Source: Leptospiraceae bacterium UBA2033 (GTDB lineage Bacteria; Spirochaetota; Leptospiria; Leptospirales; Leptospiraceae). From it: DNA of 64,000 bases. Position numbers and translations under genes: made by a program. The notes under the pieces are model-generated. The model was given only the letters and a program-made list of their open reading frames with translations, was not told the DNA's origin and did not search any database. The stretch is from contig DDBL01000097.1 in NCBI GenBank assembly GCA_002333425.1, forward strand, positions 47,253 through 111,252, in the 5' to 3' direction. Below, piece after piece: positions 1 through 8,687 of the stretch (the stretch's first letter is position 1; each line of letters begins with the position of its first letter).

Positions 1-379
1 TTGTAAAGACTGAGAGGATAATATGAGATTCGTGCCTAGATGCATTTTTTAAAGCATCACTCCAAACGTGGGAAATTTTAGACACATACTCTAATTCGTT
101 GGAAGGAATTTCTGCATCTACACCAACCATCACAATTTTATAATTCTCGGAGTTTAAAATTACAATTCCATCGTTAGAACTTTTCTTTTTTATTTTAAAT
201 TGGTATTTTGTTTCTAACTCTTTTTGTATAGTCAAGGCATTAAAACTAGGTTCTCCTTCTAAGAGGATAATTCCCGATATTGTTTTTTTATAACTTGGTT
301 GATTACCCTGATAAACTAAGAGTAATACCAAAATTAAAATCAAAACCAATATAAAAATTAAAATACCAAGTTTAATCAT
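1..379 (-). CDS. DUF4261-like membrane-anchored protein (C-terminus outside window)
   Basis: Reading the minus strand from the ATG at 377-379 gives about 126 codons, open to the window edge, so the C-terminus is missing. It starts with a strongly hydrophobic segment (residues 4-23) that should anchor it in the membrane. The following part ([12 protein letters not shown], then [18 protein letters not shown], then [20 protein letters not shown]) has the look of the DUF4261 family, whose function is unknown. The start codon overlaps the last 8 bases of rarA, so the two are probably translationally coupled. The family call is from pattern memory only. Confidence 0.6.
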   Translation of the reverse strand, partial: MIKLGILIFILVLILILVLLLVYQGNQPSYKKTISGIILLEGEPSFNALTIQKELETKYQFKIKKKSSNDGIVILNSENYKIVMVGVDAEIPSNELEYVSKISHVWSDALKNASRHESHIILSVFT

Positions 380-1649
380 ATTTTTTCTTACCAGTTTTTT
401 CCCATAGAGATTTAAGTCTTTCCTTTAAACTTTTGTCTGTTCCTTGTAATGTCGGAAAATAAAACTGTGGAGGAGAATTTTTAAGTTCATCAGGAAAATA
501 ATTTTCTTCTATAAAATGATCGGCTGTATCATGCGGATACTTATAACCATCCGATGCACCTTCTTTTTTATGTAAAAAAGTTGGAGCATTACGCAAATGT
601 TTCGGAATGGTAACATTTGTCCCATTTTTACGAACAAAATCTAGTGCTGCGTCAATCGCTTTATAAGAGGAATTAGACTTAGGGCAACTCGCAAGAAAGG
701 AAGTCAATTGACCAAGTAAAATTCTTCCTTCCGGCATTCCAATTTTTTCAAGAGCAGTAAGAGCGCTGACCGCAAGAGGTAGAGCTTGTAAAGATGCATT
801 ACCCACATCTTCAGAGGCTAATATGATTAACCTTCTCATTATAAAAATAGGATCTTCCCCACCTTCTAACATACAAGCCAAATAATAAAGAGATGCATCT
901 GGATCAGAGCCACGAATTGATTTTATAAAGGCAGAAATAAAATCGTAATGATTTTCTTTATTCCTATCATAATTAAAAACTTGTGACGAGAGATAGGTTT
1001 CAATTTTTTCTTTATCCCATCCCTGTTCACCTACTTCAATGGTATGAAGTGCTTCTAGAATTCCAAGAAGTCTTCTTGCATCTCCCCCACTCGCTCTGAC
1101 AATTGCATTTCTTGAATCTGAGTCTAATACTAGGTTTGCGCTCTCCTTATTTAGTCCCCGTTCTAAAATCTGTAATAACTCTAACTCAGAAAGTGGATTT
1201 AATTTGTAAATCTGGCAGCGCGATAATAGGGGGCGATTGATTCGAAATGCCGGATTTTCAGTAGTAGCCGCTACCAAAATTACAAGTCCAGACTCTACAG
1301 CTTCTAAAAGGCTGTCTTGTTGGGATGTGGAAAAACGATGAATCTCATCTAAAAAAAGGAGGATACTCCCCATTTTGCGTGCTTCTTGAATTAACTCCTT
1401 AACTTCTTTTACACCAACCGAAATGGCACTTAGATGTCGATAGGTAAGCTTCCAATTTCTACTTAAAATTTTCGCAAGTGTAGTTTTACCAGTACCCGGT
1501 GGTCCATAGAGAATCAAAGAAACAGGACGTTTTAGTTTTTGTAAAACTTGAATCGTCTGAGTTTGACCAATCACTTCCTCAAAACTTTCTGGTCTCACTC
1601 TAGAGGCTAATGGTTCATAACCAATTGTAAATAGATTCTCAGCCCCCAA
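372..1649 (-). CDS. rarA: Replication-associated recombination protein A (AAA+ ATPase)
   Basis: This 425-residue protein is a RarA/MgsA/WRNIP1-type AAA+ ATPase, a family that acts at stalled replication forks and is related to clamp-loader subunits. The Walker A motif GPPGTGKTT lies at about residues 49-57, Walker B is in FLDEIHRF near residue 100, and the sensor region ATTENPAF and arginine finger region LLSRC follow. The C-terminal half carries the tetramerisation domain typical of the family ([20 protein letters not shown]). Length is normal. Its start overlaps the upstream Cys-rich gene by 11 bases and its stop overlaps the next gene, so it sits in a compact three-gene minus-strand unit. 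Confidence 0.95.
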   Translation of the reverse strand: MGAENLFTIGYEPLASRVRPESFEEVIGQTQTIQVLQKLKRPVSLILYGPPGTGKTTLAKILSRNWKLTYRHLSAISVGVKEVKELIQEARKMGSILLFLDEIHRFSTSQQDSLLEAVESGLVILVAATTENPAFRINRPLLSRCQIYKLNPLSELELLQILERGLNKESANLVLDSDSRNAIVRASGGDARRLLGILEALHTIEVGEQGWDKEKIETYLSSQVFNYDRNKENHYDFISAFIKSIRGSDPDASLYYLACMLEGGEDPIFIMRRLIILASEDVGNASLQALPLAVSALTALEKIGMPEGRILLGQLTSFLASCPKSNSSYKAIDAALDFVRKNGTNVTIPKHLRNAPTFLHKKEGASDGYKYPHDTADHFIEENYFPDELKNSPPQFYFPTLQGTDKSLKERLKSLWEKTGKKKYD

Positions 1650-1866
1650 TTTCCAATTCCTTCTTTATGGATTGAAAACACTCGTAAACTATATCTGAGC
1701 AAATATTACACCCGCTGTGACAACAAACTAATGTAGACTCACTTAGCCTCCCATCAAGAAGTGCTTCTATCCTAGGTTTAACATAAATAGGAAGTCCAAA
1801 TCTCTCTAGATAATCAATGATAATCATCCCTTTGTCTTTAGAAAATAACTCTGGTTGCTCACTCAT
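1639..1866 (-). CDS. Small cysteine-motif protein
   Basis: A 75-residue protein with the compact motif [16 protein letters not shown] near its middle. The CCxSGCxxC arrangement resembles the short 'oxidoreductase-like' cysteine motif family and may bind a metal or Fe-S cluster; this is inference. It overlaps the start of rarA by 11 bases, which suggests joint translation. No signal peptide or membrane segment is visible, so it should be cytoplasmic. There is no strong ribosome binding site upstream of its ATG. Function unknown. Confidence 0.7.
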   Translation of the reverse strand: MSEQPELFSKDKGMIIIDYLERFGLPIYVKPRIEALLDGRLSESTLVCCHSGCNICSDIVYECFQSIKKELEIGG

Positions 1867-1993
1867 AATGCTAACTTGTAAACTTAACAGAAAATATCAT
1901 CTTTATTTTTTTAACTAGAGAGCATAACGGTTGTTACAAAGGCACTGTCACAAAGAAACTCCCAACTATGTGGGCATTTTAATCTCTAGGTTT

Positions 1994-2530
1994 TTAGGAA
2001 TTTTCAATCTCATATTTGGACTGAACAAAACCAGATGAGTAAGATTTGGTCTCTAAATGTTTTAATTTTAAATCTTTATCTAGAGAGCCAAATAACGGTA
2101 ACCCACTTCCGATTAAAACAGGAATCCGAGTTAGAACGATATCCGTTACAATTCTAGCTTGAAGAAATGATTGAATCGTTTTTCCGCCATCGAGATAAAT
2201 TCGCTCATATCCTTTATCTTCTAAAACTTTCTGTAAATCTGCAATAGTCCCAGAAAAAATTTCTACCTTCCCAACACAACTTTCTGGTAGTATCGTCATT
2301 GTTTTGCTAATTACAATTACAGGTTTATCATAGGGCCACTCAGGAAAGGAAAGCACTTTCTCAAAAGTATTACGACCCATTACAATGCAGGTCACAGTAG
2401 ACATAAAATCCGCATACCCATAATCCTCTTTATCATTTGGATCAGAATTAGCAAAAAGCCATTCAATATCGCCATCTGGTCTTGCAATATATCCATCCAA
2501 ACTTGTTGCAATGAAAACAGAAAATTTCAT
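1994..2530 (-). CDS. Dihydrofolate reductase family protein (RibD C-terminal-like)
   Basis: A 178-residue protein of the RibD_C/DHFR-like fold, as in the YwjB/YyaP group. The start MKFSVFIATSLDGYIARPDG is the typical first strand and Asp-Gly loop, followed by IVMGRNTFEKV and PVIVISK, and ERIYLDGGKTIQSFL carries the family's GG nucleotide-binding loop. These proteins probably reduce a pterin or pyrimidine-like substrate with NADPH, but most members have no proven substrate. A good ribosome binding site (AGGGGAG) lies a few bases before the ATG. It stands alone, with a transposase remnant upstream. Confidence 0.88.
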   Translation of the reverse strand: MKFSVFIATSLDGYIARPDGDIEWLFANSDPNDKEDYGYADFMSTVTCIVMGRNTFEKVLSFPEWPYDKPVIVISKTMTILPESCVGKVEIFSGTIADLQKVLEDKGYERIYLDGGKTIQSFLQARIVTDIVLTRIPVLIGSGLPLFGSLDKDLKLKHLETKSYSSGFVQSKYEIENS

Positions 2531-2648
2531 ATCTCTCCCCTTAAATGAATTAATGTAATTTATTATATACTATTTTGATTTTCGCAATTTAGGACAAATC
2601 AAATGGTTTTTAGGATTTGGGCTACTACCTAAAAAGTGGAAATCAAAA

Positions 2649-2880
2649 TTAAGCTGCCTTTTCATATTGTAATTTAAAATTGACTGGGCTTGTAAAGCCT
2701 AAAGTCGAGTGAAATCTTTTTCGATTGTAAAAAATTTCAATGTATCAAAATAAATCTGTCTTAGATTTTTCTTTTGTTTGGATTTTCTAAATTCATTACT
2801 TGTAAATTGGACTCTCTATCAGAATAAAAAATACAATCCTAAATTGGCTTACAAGCATTAACCGCATTTTCATATTCCTT
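2649..2880 (-). pseudogene. Decayed IS3-family transposase (OrfB) fragment
   Basis: Translating the minus strand in pieces recovers the end of an IS3-family integrase-type transposase. The last segment reads [16 protein letters not shown] and [15 protein letters not shown] before a stop at 2649-2651. Upstream, after a one-base deletion, comes NLRQIYFD, and further on FYSDRESQ/FTSNEFRK corresponds to the usual HSDRGSQYTSNEFRK motif, again with a lost base. A stretch of around 30 residues is missing between these pieces, and a stop interrupts the segment near 2840. It is inactive. I could not find terminal inverted repeats. Confidence 0.75.
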
Positions 2881-3115
2881 AATCAGAAGAGGTGTTTGGC
2901 AAAATTCTATTCTTATGATTTGAATCCAGCCTTTATTTTACTGCTTATTTTTGCTACCTTCCTAATTTTAGGAAAACTCGCATATCACAAATCATTCCTT
3001 TTTTATAAAGTCCTATCTGATTAACCGCAACTTACATTAAAATAAAACCAATACACAAAATTAAAAAGAATTAAGTTGACTAAGAGATATAACGAAAATT
3101 GAAATAATTATATCC

Positions 3116-4027
3116 ATGCAAGAATCTAAAATCATACAATACTTACACAATAAAAAATCACAGTTGTTAGATGACTGTTACTTTTTCGATAATAAATATC
3201 TAATCACTACAGACACGATTACTGAAAACACACATTTCAAACATAGATGGAGCAGTGCACGCGATATTGCAGAAAAATTAGTCGAAGTAAATGTTTCAGA
3301 TATTGCTGCTTCTGGCGGATTACCCAAATTAGCCTTTCTGAACTTGGGATTATCTAAATTATCCGAAAAAGAAATTTGGCTAGAATCATTCTTGAAATAT
3401 TTCAAAAAGAAGTTAAACTTTTACGGGATAGAACTAGCGGGTGGAGATACCTATAAATCACACGCTACAAATCTTACAATTACGTTATTTGGGACAACGA
3501 AGAATCCAGTTTTTAGAAATACAGGAAAGCCAGCTGAATTCATTTACATAACCGGATCTTTAGGTTTGTCCTATTTGGGGTATTCACAACTAAAGGATAA
3601 TATAAATTTGCCCATAAAATTAAAGAGAGAATCTATAAATAAGCACCTAAGACCAAAATCTAGACTCGAAATTTCACAGTTGTTAATTCAAAATTACAAA
3701 ATCTCAGCCATGATGGATATTACTGATGGACTAGTTCAAGATAGCGAAAAATTAGCATTAGCCTCTAACTTAGAAATGGAAATAGAAATAAATAGACTTC
3801 CCCGACTATCTCAATATACAAAGTATATTACAATAGATGAACTAATTAACTCAGGTGAAGAACTAGAACTTTTATTTATTTCAAAAGAAAAAATTGAATC
3901 AATGAAAAACTGTCAAATTACCTGTATTGGAAAAACAAAAAAAATTTATAAAAAATCAAAAGTTGTATTTAATTTAGGTGAAAAAGTTTATAAACCCAAA
4001 AGCAAAGGTTTTTTACATTTTAAATAA
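3116..4027 (+). CDS. thiL: Thiamine-monophosphate kinase
   Basis: A 303-residue ThiL, which phosphorylates thiamine monophosphate to thiamine pyrophosphate with ATP. The family's metal and substrate motifs are present in order: TTDTITENTHF, DIAASGG, the GGDTYKS loop and DITDGLVQD. The N-terminal GDD motif is altered to LDD (LLDDCYFF), and the protein is somewhat shorter than the usual 310-330 residues at its N-terminus. No other thiamine gene is nearby. It ends immediately next to the convergent J-domain gene with no spacer, and a 500-base region with a transposase remnant lies upstream. Confidence 0.88.
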   Translation: MQESKIIQYLHNKKSQLLDDCYFFDNKYLITTDTITENTHFKHRWSSARDIAEKLVEVNVSDIAASGGLPKLAFLNLGLSKLSEKEIWLESFLKYFKKKLNFYGIELAGGDTYKSHATNLTITLFGTTKNPVFRNTGKPAEFIYITGSLGLSYLGYSQLKDNINLPIKLKRESINKHLRPKSRLEISQLLIQNYKISAMMDITDGLVQDSEKLALASNLEMEIEINRLPRLSQYTKYITIDELINSGEELELLFISKEKIESMKNCQITCIGKTKKIYKKSKVVFNLGEKVYKPKSKGFLHFK

Positions 4028-5128
4028 TTAAAAGTTTACGTAAAAGTTTAGGAAATCTTCTTCCCTTTGTCTCTGAGAACTCTTAGGATAATTCTTATTA
4101 CCCATCGCAGTAGCTCCACGTTCCCACTTGTCTAGAATATTATTAATCTCTCTTAATTCTGTATTTGTGTTTTTTTCGTAATCCCTAAATTCTTTGGCTG
4201 CTTCTCGTTTTAAGGAATCCAGCTTAGTAGGTTTCAATTTGAGAAATGACCAAGAAGGCTCATTTTTTGCTCTGCGAATCATTCTACCAAATTCTTTTAG
4301 AGATTTTTCTAATTTGGAATTTGCAAACTTCAAATCAAAAATCGTACTATCAATTCCGATAAATCCAAATCGAATATTATAAAGCGCAATAATAAAATCC
4401 AATTTGTCTAAGTCTTTTTTTTTGTAAGCTTCCTGTGCTTCAAACCAAAGCTCTTGTTCCATAGGAGTTGCTTTTTTATTTTTATCGGGATGCAATTTTT
4501 GAACGATGAGTCGATAGCGCTCTTTTAAACGAACATCAAAATTACGATCTTTATCATTTTCTCCGTTTCTAAATCCGCGACGAAAAGATTCAAACTCATC
4601 CTCATTCATATTAAACTTTTTGAAAAAATCATTTAGATCTTCTTTAAATACATCGTCATCATCGTCCTCAGGTATTTTTTCCCAGAAGTTTTCTTTCTTC
4701 TCGTTTTCTTTTGCTTTTGATTTTTCAAATTCTTCTGGATGAGCTTTTCTATACTTTATAATTTTAAATGCTTCGATAAAAGTAATTCTTTGAAAAAAAG
4801 CCTCTTCTTGAATCTCTTCAATCAAAGCTCTTTTTTCTTGAATCTCTTGAGAATGCATCCTGATTCGTGTGATAAGTTCTCCGAAATTTTCTTGAATCCA
4901 CTTTTCATACGCAGGTTTATCTACTTTCTCGTATTGTTCTATTTCTTGTTTAGCTTTATCAATTTTTTTTAATGTTTTATGACACTCACCTAATGTTTGT
5001 TTTCGGATTACAGTTTGATCAAGTAAAACTAATCCTTTTTCCTTTCGATTAATTTGGATTGTAGATTTACCTTGCGGTTTGCTGTTAAGCGAATTGTTTT
5101 TATTAGACTTAAACTTTCTTACAGCCAT
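4028..5128 (-). CDS. J-domain protein with long charged and coiled-coil regions
   Basis: A 366-residue protein with a J-domain-like segment in its second half: helix II RLKERYRLIVQKLHPDKNKK carries the HPD motif at residues 213-215, followed by a helix III-like EAQEAYKKKDLDKL. Unlike DnaJ, the J segment is internal; the N-terminal half is a charged coiled coil (residues 45-150) with an acidic run EDDDDDV near 154-160. No Gly/Phe-rich or zinc domain is seen. It presumably recruits DnaK to an unknown client. The ATG overlaps the stop of the upstream trans-sulfuration gene (TAATG), so the two are coupled. Confidence 0.75.
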   Translation of the reverse strand: MAVRKFKSNKNNSLNSKPQGKSTIQINRKEKGLVLLDQTVIRKQTLGECHKTLKKIDKAKQEIEQYEKVDKPAYEKWIQENFGELITRIRMHSQEIQEKRALIEEIQEEAFFQRITFIEAFKIIKYRKAHPEEFEKSKAKENEKKENFWEKIPEDDDDDVFKEDLNDFFKKFNMNEDEFESFRRGFRNGENDKDRNFDVRLKERYRLIVQKLHPDKNKKATPMEQELWFEAQEAYKKKDLDKLDFIIALYNIRFGFIGIDSTIFDLKFANSKLEKSLKEFGRMIRRAKNEPSWSFLKLKPTKLDSLKREAAKEFRDYEKNTNTELREINNILDKWERGATAMGNKNYPKSSQRQREEDFLNFYVNF

Positions 5129-6261
5129 TAGGACATTGCCTGCTTTAAATCCTCGATCAAATCTATTTTAGATTCAATTCCAACGGATAATCGAAGTAAA
5201 CCTTCACTGACACCAAGTCTATCTAAAATTTCTTTAGGAATAGCTGCATGGGTTTGTACAATTGGATACGTAATTAAACTTTCTACACCCCCCAGACTTT
5301 CGGCAAATGCAATTACTTTTACTTTCTTTAAAATTTTCTCTACGATTGATTTGTCTTTTACTTCAAAGGAAATCATTGCTCCAAATCCGAAAGATTGGGA
5401 TTTAGAAATAGAATATCCTTCATGACTAGGAAGTCCCGGATAATACACCTTAACCACAGATGGGTGAGTAAGTAACCACTCAGAGATTGCTTTTGCGTTT
5501 TCTTCTTGTCTTTGCATTCTTACCCCGAGAGTTTTAAGACCTCTTAGCATAAGCCAACTATCAAAAGGAGCAAGCCCTGATCCAACAGTGTTTTGGATAA
5601 ATCGAATTTTTTCACCTAACTCATTATCCTTCACGGCAATGAGACCGGCTAATGTATCGTTATGCCCTCCAATAAATTTGGTAGCACTACATACAACTAT
5701 ATCAATTCCTAAATCGAGTGGCTTTTGAAAAAATGGAGTAAGAAAAGTATTATCACAAATAGTTAAAATATTTTTTTCTTTCGCTATTTTTGCGACAGCC
5801 GCAATATCTGTCACTTTCATCATTGGGTTAGTAGGTGATTCAATAAAAATAGCTTTTGTATTGTTTGTGATATTTTTTCTAATATTTTCTAAATTAGAAG
5901 TATCTACGTAGATAAATTTTTGATTTCTATTTGTACATATTTCTTGGAAAAAACGATAACTGCCACCATACAAATCATCACAAATAAGAAATTCATCATT
6001 AGCCTTAAATAAATCAAAAATCGCAGCAATTGCCGCCATACCAGTAGTAAACGCAAGACCAACACTTCCCGATTCTAAAACTGCATAAGAACTTTCTAGT
6101 TTTTGTCTAGTTGGATTTTGTGTTCTAGAGTAATCAAAGCCTGTTGATTTTCCGAGTTCTGGATGTTCAAATGTAGCAGTCTGGTAGATAGGCATACTAA
6201 TAGAGCCAGTTATAGACTTATGAGCTTCGCCACCATGAACTAATAAAGTTTCAATATTCAT
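5128..6261 (-). CDS. PLP-dependent trans-sulfuration enzyme (cystathionine gamma-synthase/lyase type)
   Basis: A 377-residue enzyme of the Cys/Met-metabolism PLP family. The PLP lysine is in SATKFIGGH (Lys195 counted from the chosen start); YSRTQNPTR, the ESPTNP motif and the C-terminal GVESLITYPIVQTHAAIP loop are typical. I chose the internal ATG at 6259-6261 because the family normally begins with a short sequence like MNIETLLVHGG; the longer frame to 6366 adds an unrelated leader that overlaps the divergent gene. Whether it works as synthase (MetB), lyase or O-acylhomoserine sulfhydrylase cannot be settled from sequence alone. No SAM riboswitch or S-box is visible upstream. Confidence 0.88.
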   Translation of the reverse strand: MNIETLLVHGGEAHKSITGSISMPIYQTATFEHPELGKSTGFDYSRTQNPTRQKLESSYAVLESGSVGLAFTTGMAAIAAIFDLFKANDEFLICDDLYGGSYRFFQEICTNRNQKFIYVDTSNLENIRKNITNNTKAIFIESPTNPMMKVTDIAAVAKIAKEKNILTICDNTFLTPFFQKPLDLGIDIVVCSATKFIGGHNDTLAGLIAVKDNELGEKIRFIQNTVGSGLAPFDSWLMLRGLKTLGVRMQRQEENAKAISEWLLTHPSVVKVYYPGLPSHEGYSISKSQSFGFGAMISFEVKDKSIVEKILKKVKVIAFAESLGGVESLITYPIVQTHAAIPKEILDRLGVSEGLLRLSVGIESKIDLIEDLKQAMS

Positions 6262-6421
6262 ACAATTGTTTTTTTGAAATTCCTTGCTTATGTCAATTGA
6301 AAAAAGAGTTACACTGAGTTTAATCAATGTTAACGGACAGAAAAAAAGTTTACTAGGTTTATTCACTCAATCTACTGACGAATACATATTAAATTGTGAT
6401 ATTCAAAGGAACTCCCAGATC

Positions 6422-7531
6422 ATGAAGAAATTTTTTTTTGTAATAACTACAGTTATTCTAATTACCGTTATTACTTTTGTACTCTCTGAAATTATTCTTA
6501 GAATTTATGTCCAGATGACTCCCACTATGTTTGCCCCTAGGGATAAAAGGTACAATCAATTTCGTGCAGCTCCCAACGCTTGGATCAATGGTTTTCAGCT
6601 CAACTCAAAAGGATTTCAAGACAAAGAATTCACAACCCAAAAACAAAAAGAAACTTTTAGAATTATTGCAATCGGTGACTCGTTTACCTTTGGAGTTGTT
6701 CCGTATGAAAATAACTTTCTTACTCTTCTAGAGGATTCTCTAAAAGAAAAAAATCCAAATTTAGAAATTCTTAACATGGGAATTCCTTCAATGGGAGTGA
6801 GAGAATATTTGTCTCTACTAGTAGATGAAGGTTTAGCGCTTAATCCTGATATGCTCCTATTAAATATTTACATCGGAAATGACATATCGGAGGCTGATGA
6901 AAAACCTAAAGAATCTCCATTTATCACATTACAATTTTTAAAGTACATAAATGCATATTTTCAAGTAGCGAAAAAACAACCAAGATTCCGAGGCGGTCAA
7001 GAAAATACTCAAAATTTATACAAAGACGATGAAGTGACCATGGAAGATTTTAAATTTGAAGCAACACAGAGGCTACATTTTAAAATATACTTAGACAATA
7101 AATTTGTAATAAAACATCTCCAACCAAATTTTATCTCTGTAAAAAAAGATTTAGATACAATCAAAAAAATCTGTGAATCCAAAAAAATCAAACTACTCAT
7201 AGCACTACTACCTTCTGAAACACAAGTAGATAGTAACTTACAGCGGATAAATGAAAGTATGCTTGCTGAAAGTCACTTTAGAGTTTTTGATTCGTATGAT
7301 AATCTTGTAAAATCAGTTAACTACTCACTTCCCAATATTCTTTTGCGTAAAGAACTAAATGATTTGAACATTGATTACATTGACCTTTTGGAAGTTTTTC
7401 AAGAAAAAGGAAAAACTACGAGGCTCTACAAACCCAAAGACACACATTGGAATATTCCAGGCAATAAACTAGCTGGAGAAACAATGTACAACTACATAAT
7501 AAGTAAAAATATTATCCCAGCAAATGATTAG
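6422..7531 (+). CDS. Membrane-anchored SGNH/GDSL hydrolase-like protein
   Basis: A 369-residue protein with an N-terminal membrane helix (residues 3-25) and an SGNH hydrolase fold outside. Block I is AIGDSFTFG with the nucleophile Ser, a block III-like NIYIGNDISE follows, and the C-terminal DTHWNIPGN holds the DxxH catalytic pair. This layout resembles AlgX/AlgJ-type O-acetyl transferases and esterases that modify surface polysaccharide. The ATG at 6422 is preferred because AAAGGAA lies 10-15 bases upstream; a longer frame from 6284 lacks this and would hide the membrane helix. It heads a run of envelope genes. Confidence 0.8.
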   Translation: MKKFFFVITTVILITVITFVLSEIILRIYVQMTPTMFAPRDKRYNQFRAAPNAWINGFQLNSKGFQDKEFTTQKQKETFRIIAIGDSFTFGVVPYENNFLTLLEDSLKEKNPNLEILNMGIPSMGVREYLSLLVDEGLALNPDMLLLNIYIGNDISEADEKPKESPFITLQFLKYINAYFQVAKKQPRFRGGQENTQNLYKDDEVTMEDFKFEATQRLHFKIYLDNKFVIKHLQPNFISVKKDLDTIKKICESKKIKLLIALLPSETQVDSNLQRINESMLAESHFRVFDSYDNLVKSVNYSLPNILLRKELNDLNIDYIDLLEVFQEKGKTTRLYKPKDTHWNIPGNKLAGETMYNYIISKNIIPAND

Positions 7532-7552
7532 AGTTCATTAGGAGGATTTTGA

Positions 7553-8170
7553 TTGAGAAAGAACATTCTTAAATACTGTATTTTTATCTCATTGATTTTG
7601 TTAGTACAATGTTCTAGTTTTTTAAGAAATCCAAGACCATCTATAAAACAAAATTTTCCCAAAGTAGATACTTCTATTTCTTATGAGTTAGTTGGCAGGA
7701 AAGGCAAAGAAAATAAAATCAAAGCTACAGAAATTTTAAAGGCTCTACATAGAACAAATAAATTTAAAGAAATTTCTCACTTTGTAAAATCAGACTTAGA
7801 GTGGAAAATACAGATTATCCTCGATGAGTCCCCTCAACTTTCTATTCTACTCGGTGAGCCAGTCCAGCCTGTATCTTGGGTAGTAGAAAAACGTCCCACT
7901 CGCTTTTTTCTTTATATTTTAAATCGACTAGCCTCAGTAACCACTCGTTTGGTTATTCCGATTATACAAGTTTCGGAAGAAGTTGTCACATTTCGCATTT
8001 GGAAAGCAAACCAAAAAGTAGCCGAATATTCTTACCCGATAGACTCAATACGCGCGATTGGCTGGATTTCTATTTTGTTGTCTTTCTTCGATGACAAAAA
8101 AGAAATCCAATTGATTTACGCTGATTATGCGCTAAAATTTTTAAATGACTCGGAGAAAAACTATGAGTAA
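7553..8170 (+). CDS. Putative lipoprotein, first of a tandem pair
   Basis: A 205-residue protein that begins at TTG with an excellent AGGAGG site about 8 bases upstream. The signal peptide ends in a spirochaete-style lipobox, LLVQC, so it should be lipidated at that Cys (about residue 20). The remaining part is unlike any family I recognise. Its C-terminal third (FFLYILNRLASV, IPIIQ, TFRIWKANQKVAEYSY, IRAIGW) aligns by eye with the next gene, so the two are likely paralogues. Its last 8 bases overlap the next start. Confidence 0.75.
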   Translation: MRKNILKYCIFISLILLVQCSSFLRNPRPSIKQNFPKVDTSISYELVGRKGKENKIKATEILKALHRTNKFKEISHFVKSDLEWKIQIILDESPQLSILLGEPVQPVSWVVEKRPTRFFLYILNRLASVTTRLVIPIIQVSEEVVTFRIWKANQKVAEYSYPIDSIRAIGWISILLSFFDDKKEIQLIYADYALKFLNDSEKNYE

Positions 8171-8687
8171 AATAAAAATAGCTTTACTTCCCATATTAAT
8201 TTTACTTTTTTTTCAATGTGCTGGCTTTTATAATAAACCAGAGAAATTGGAAAATACAGTTCAGAAGAATTTTTCTACAAGTGTGAGAATAGAATTCACT
8301 GGATTTGGATTTTATGAGAAAGAATTAAACTTACTCAAAGCAGAAATTTTAAAATCAGGTTTTAAGGAAAATAAAAATTCTCCCCTTCTTTTAGAAATAC
8401 TTTTAGAAGAAAAAGAAGTCACTTACAATTATAAATTTCTTCATGTTCTAAATATGGTAACGAGTATATTTTCTGCTAGTCTAATTCCCTACTACACAAT
8501 CACACAACACAAAATAACCTACCGGTTTTCGGAAAATAACAAAAGCCTGGGAAGTTATTCTTTAATCTTAAAGTTAGACCAATTAAGAGGATTATCTGTA
8601 TTACCCTTAACTTACTTTTTTTGGCCTTCGAGTGCATTCGATCAATCAATCCTAGATTCATGGTCTAAAGGAGAACTTGTTCAATGA
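8163..8687 (+). CDS. Putative lipoprotein, second of a tandem pair
   Basis: A 174-residue protein with signal peptide MSKIKIALLPILILLFFQC and lipidation expected at the Cys. The ATG at 8163 follows a GGAG element and lies within the last codons of the preceding gene (ATGAGTAA overlap). The body shares a run of positions with the preceding lipoprotein (FLHVLNMVTSI, LIPYYT, ITYRFSENNKSLGSYS, LRGLS), which suggests duplication followed by divergence. No domain is recognised. It overlaps the esterase gene by 4 bases (ATGA). Confidence 0.75.
   Translation: MSKIKIALLPILILLFFQCAGFYNKPEKLENTVQKNFSTSVRIEFTGFGFYEKELNLLKAEILKSGFKENKNSPLLLEILLEEKEVTYNYKFLHVLNMVTSIFSASLIPYYTITQHKITYRFSENNKSLGSYSLILKLDQLRGLSVLPLTYFFWPSSAFDQSILDSWSKGELVQ

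Noticed and set aside
2531..2648. Terminal inverted repeats of the IS3 remnant
   Set aside because: No pair of matching ends could be found on either side, so only the coding remnant is called.
5128..6366. A longer form of the trans-sulfuration enzyme starting at 6366
   Set aside because: The extra 35 residues are unlike the family and overlap the region divergent to the SGNH gene. The ATG at 6261 fits the family start.
6262..6421. SAM or other riboswitch in front of the trans-sulfuration gene
   Set aside because: I looked for paired GC-rich stems and conserved S-box words on the minus strand leader and found none.
6284..6421. A longer form of the SGNH hydrolase starting at 6284
   Set aside because: The extension lacks a ribosome binding site, and the ATG at 6422 places the membrane helix at the N-terminus.
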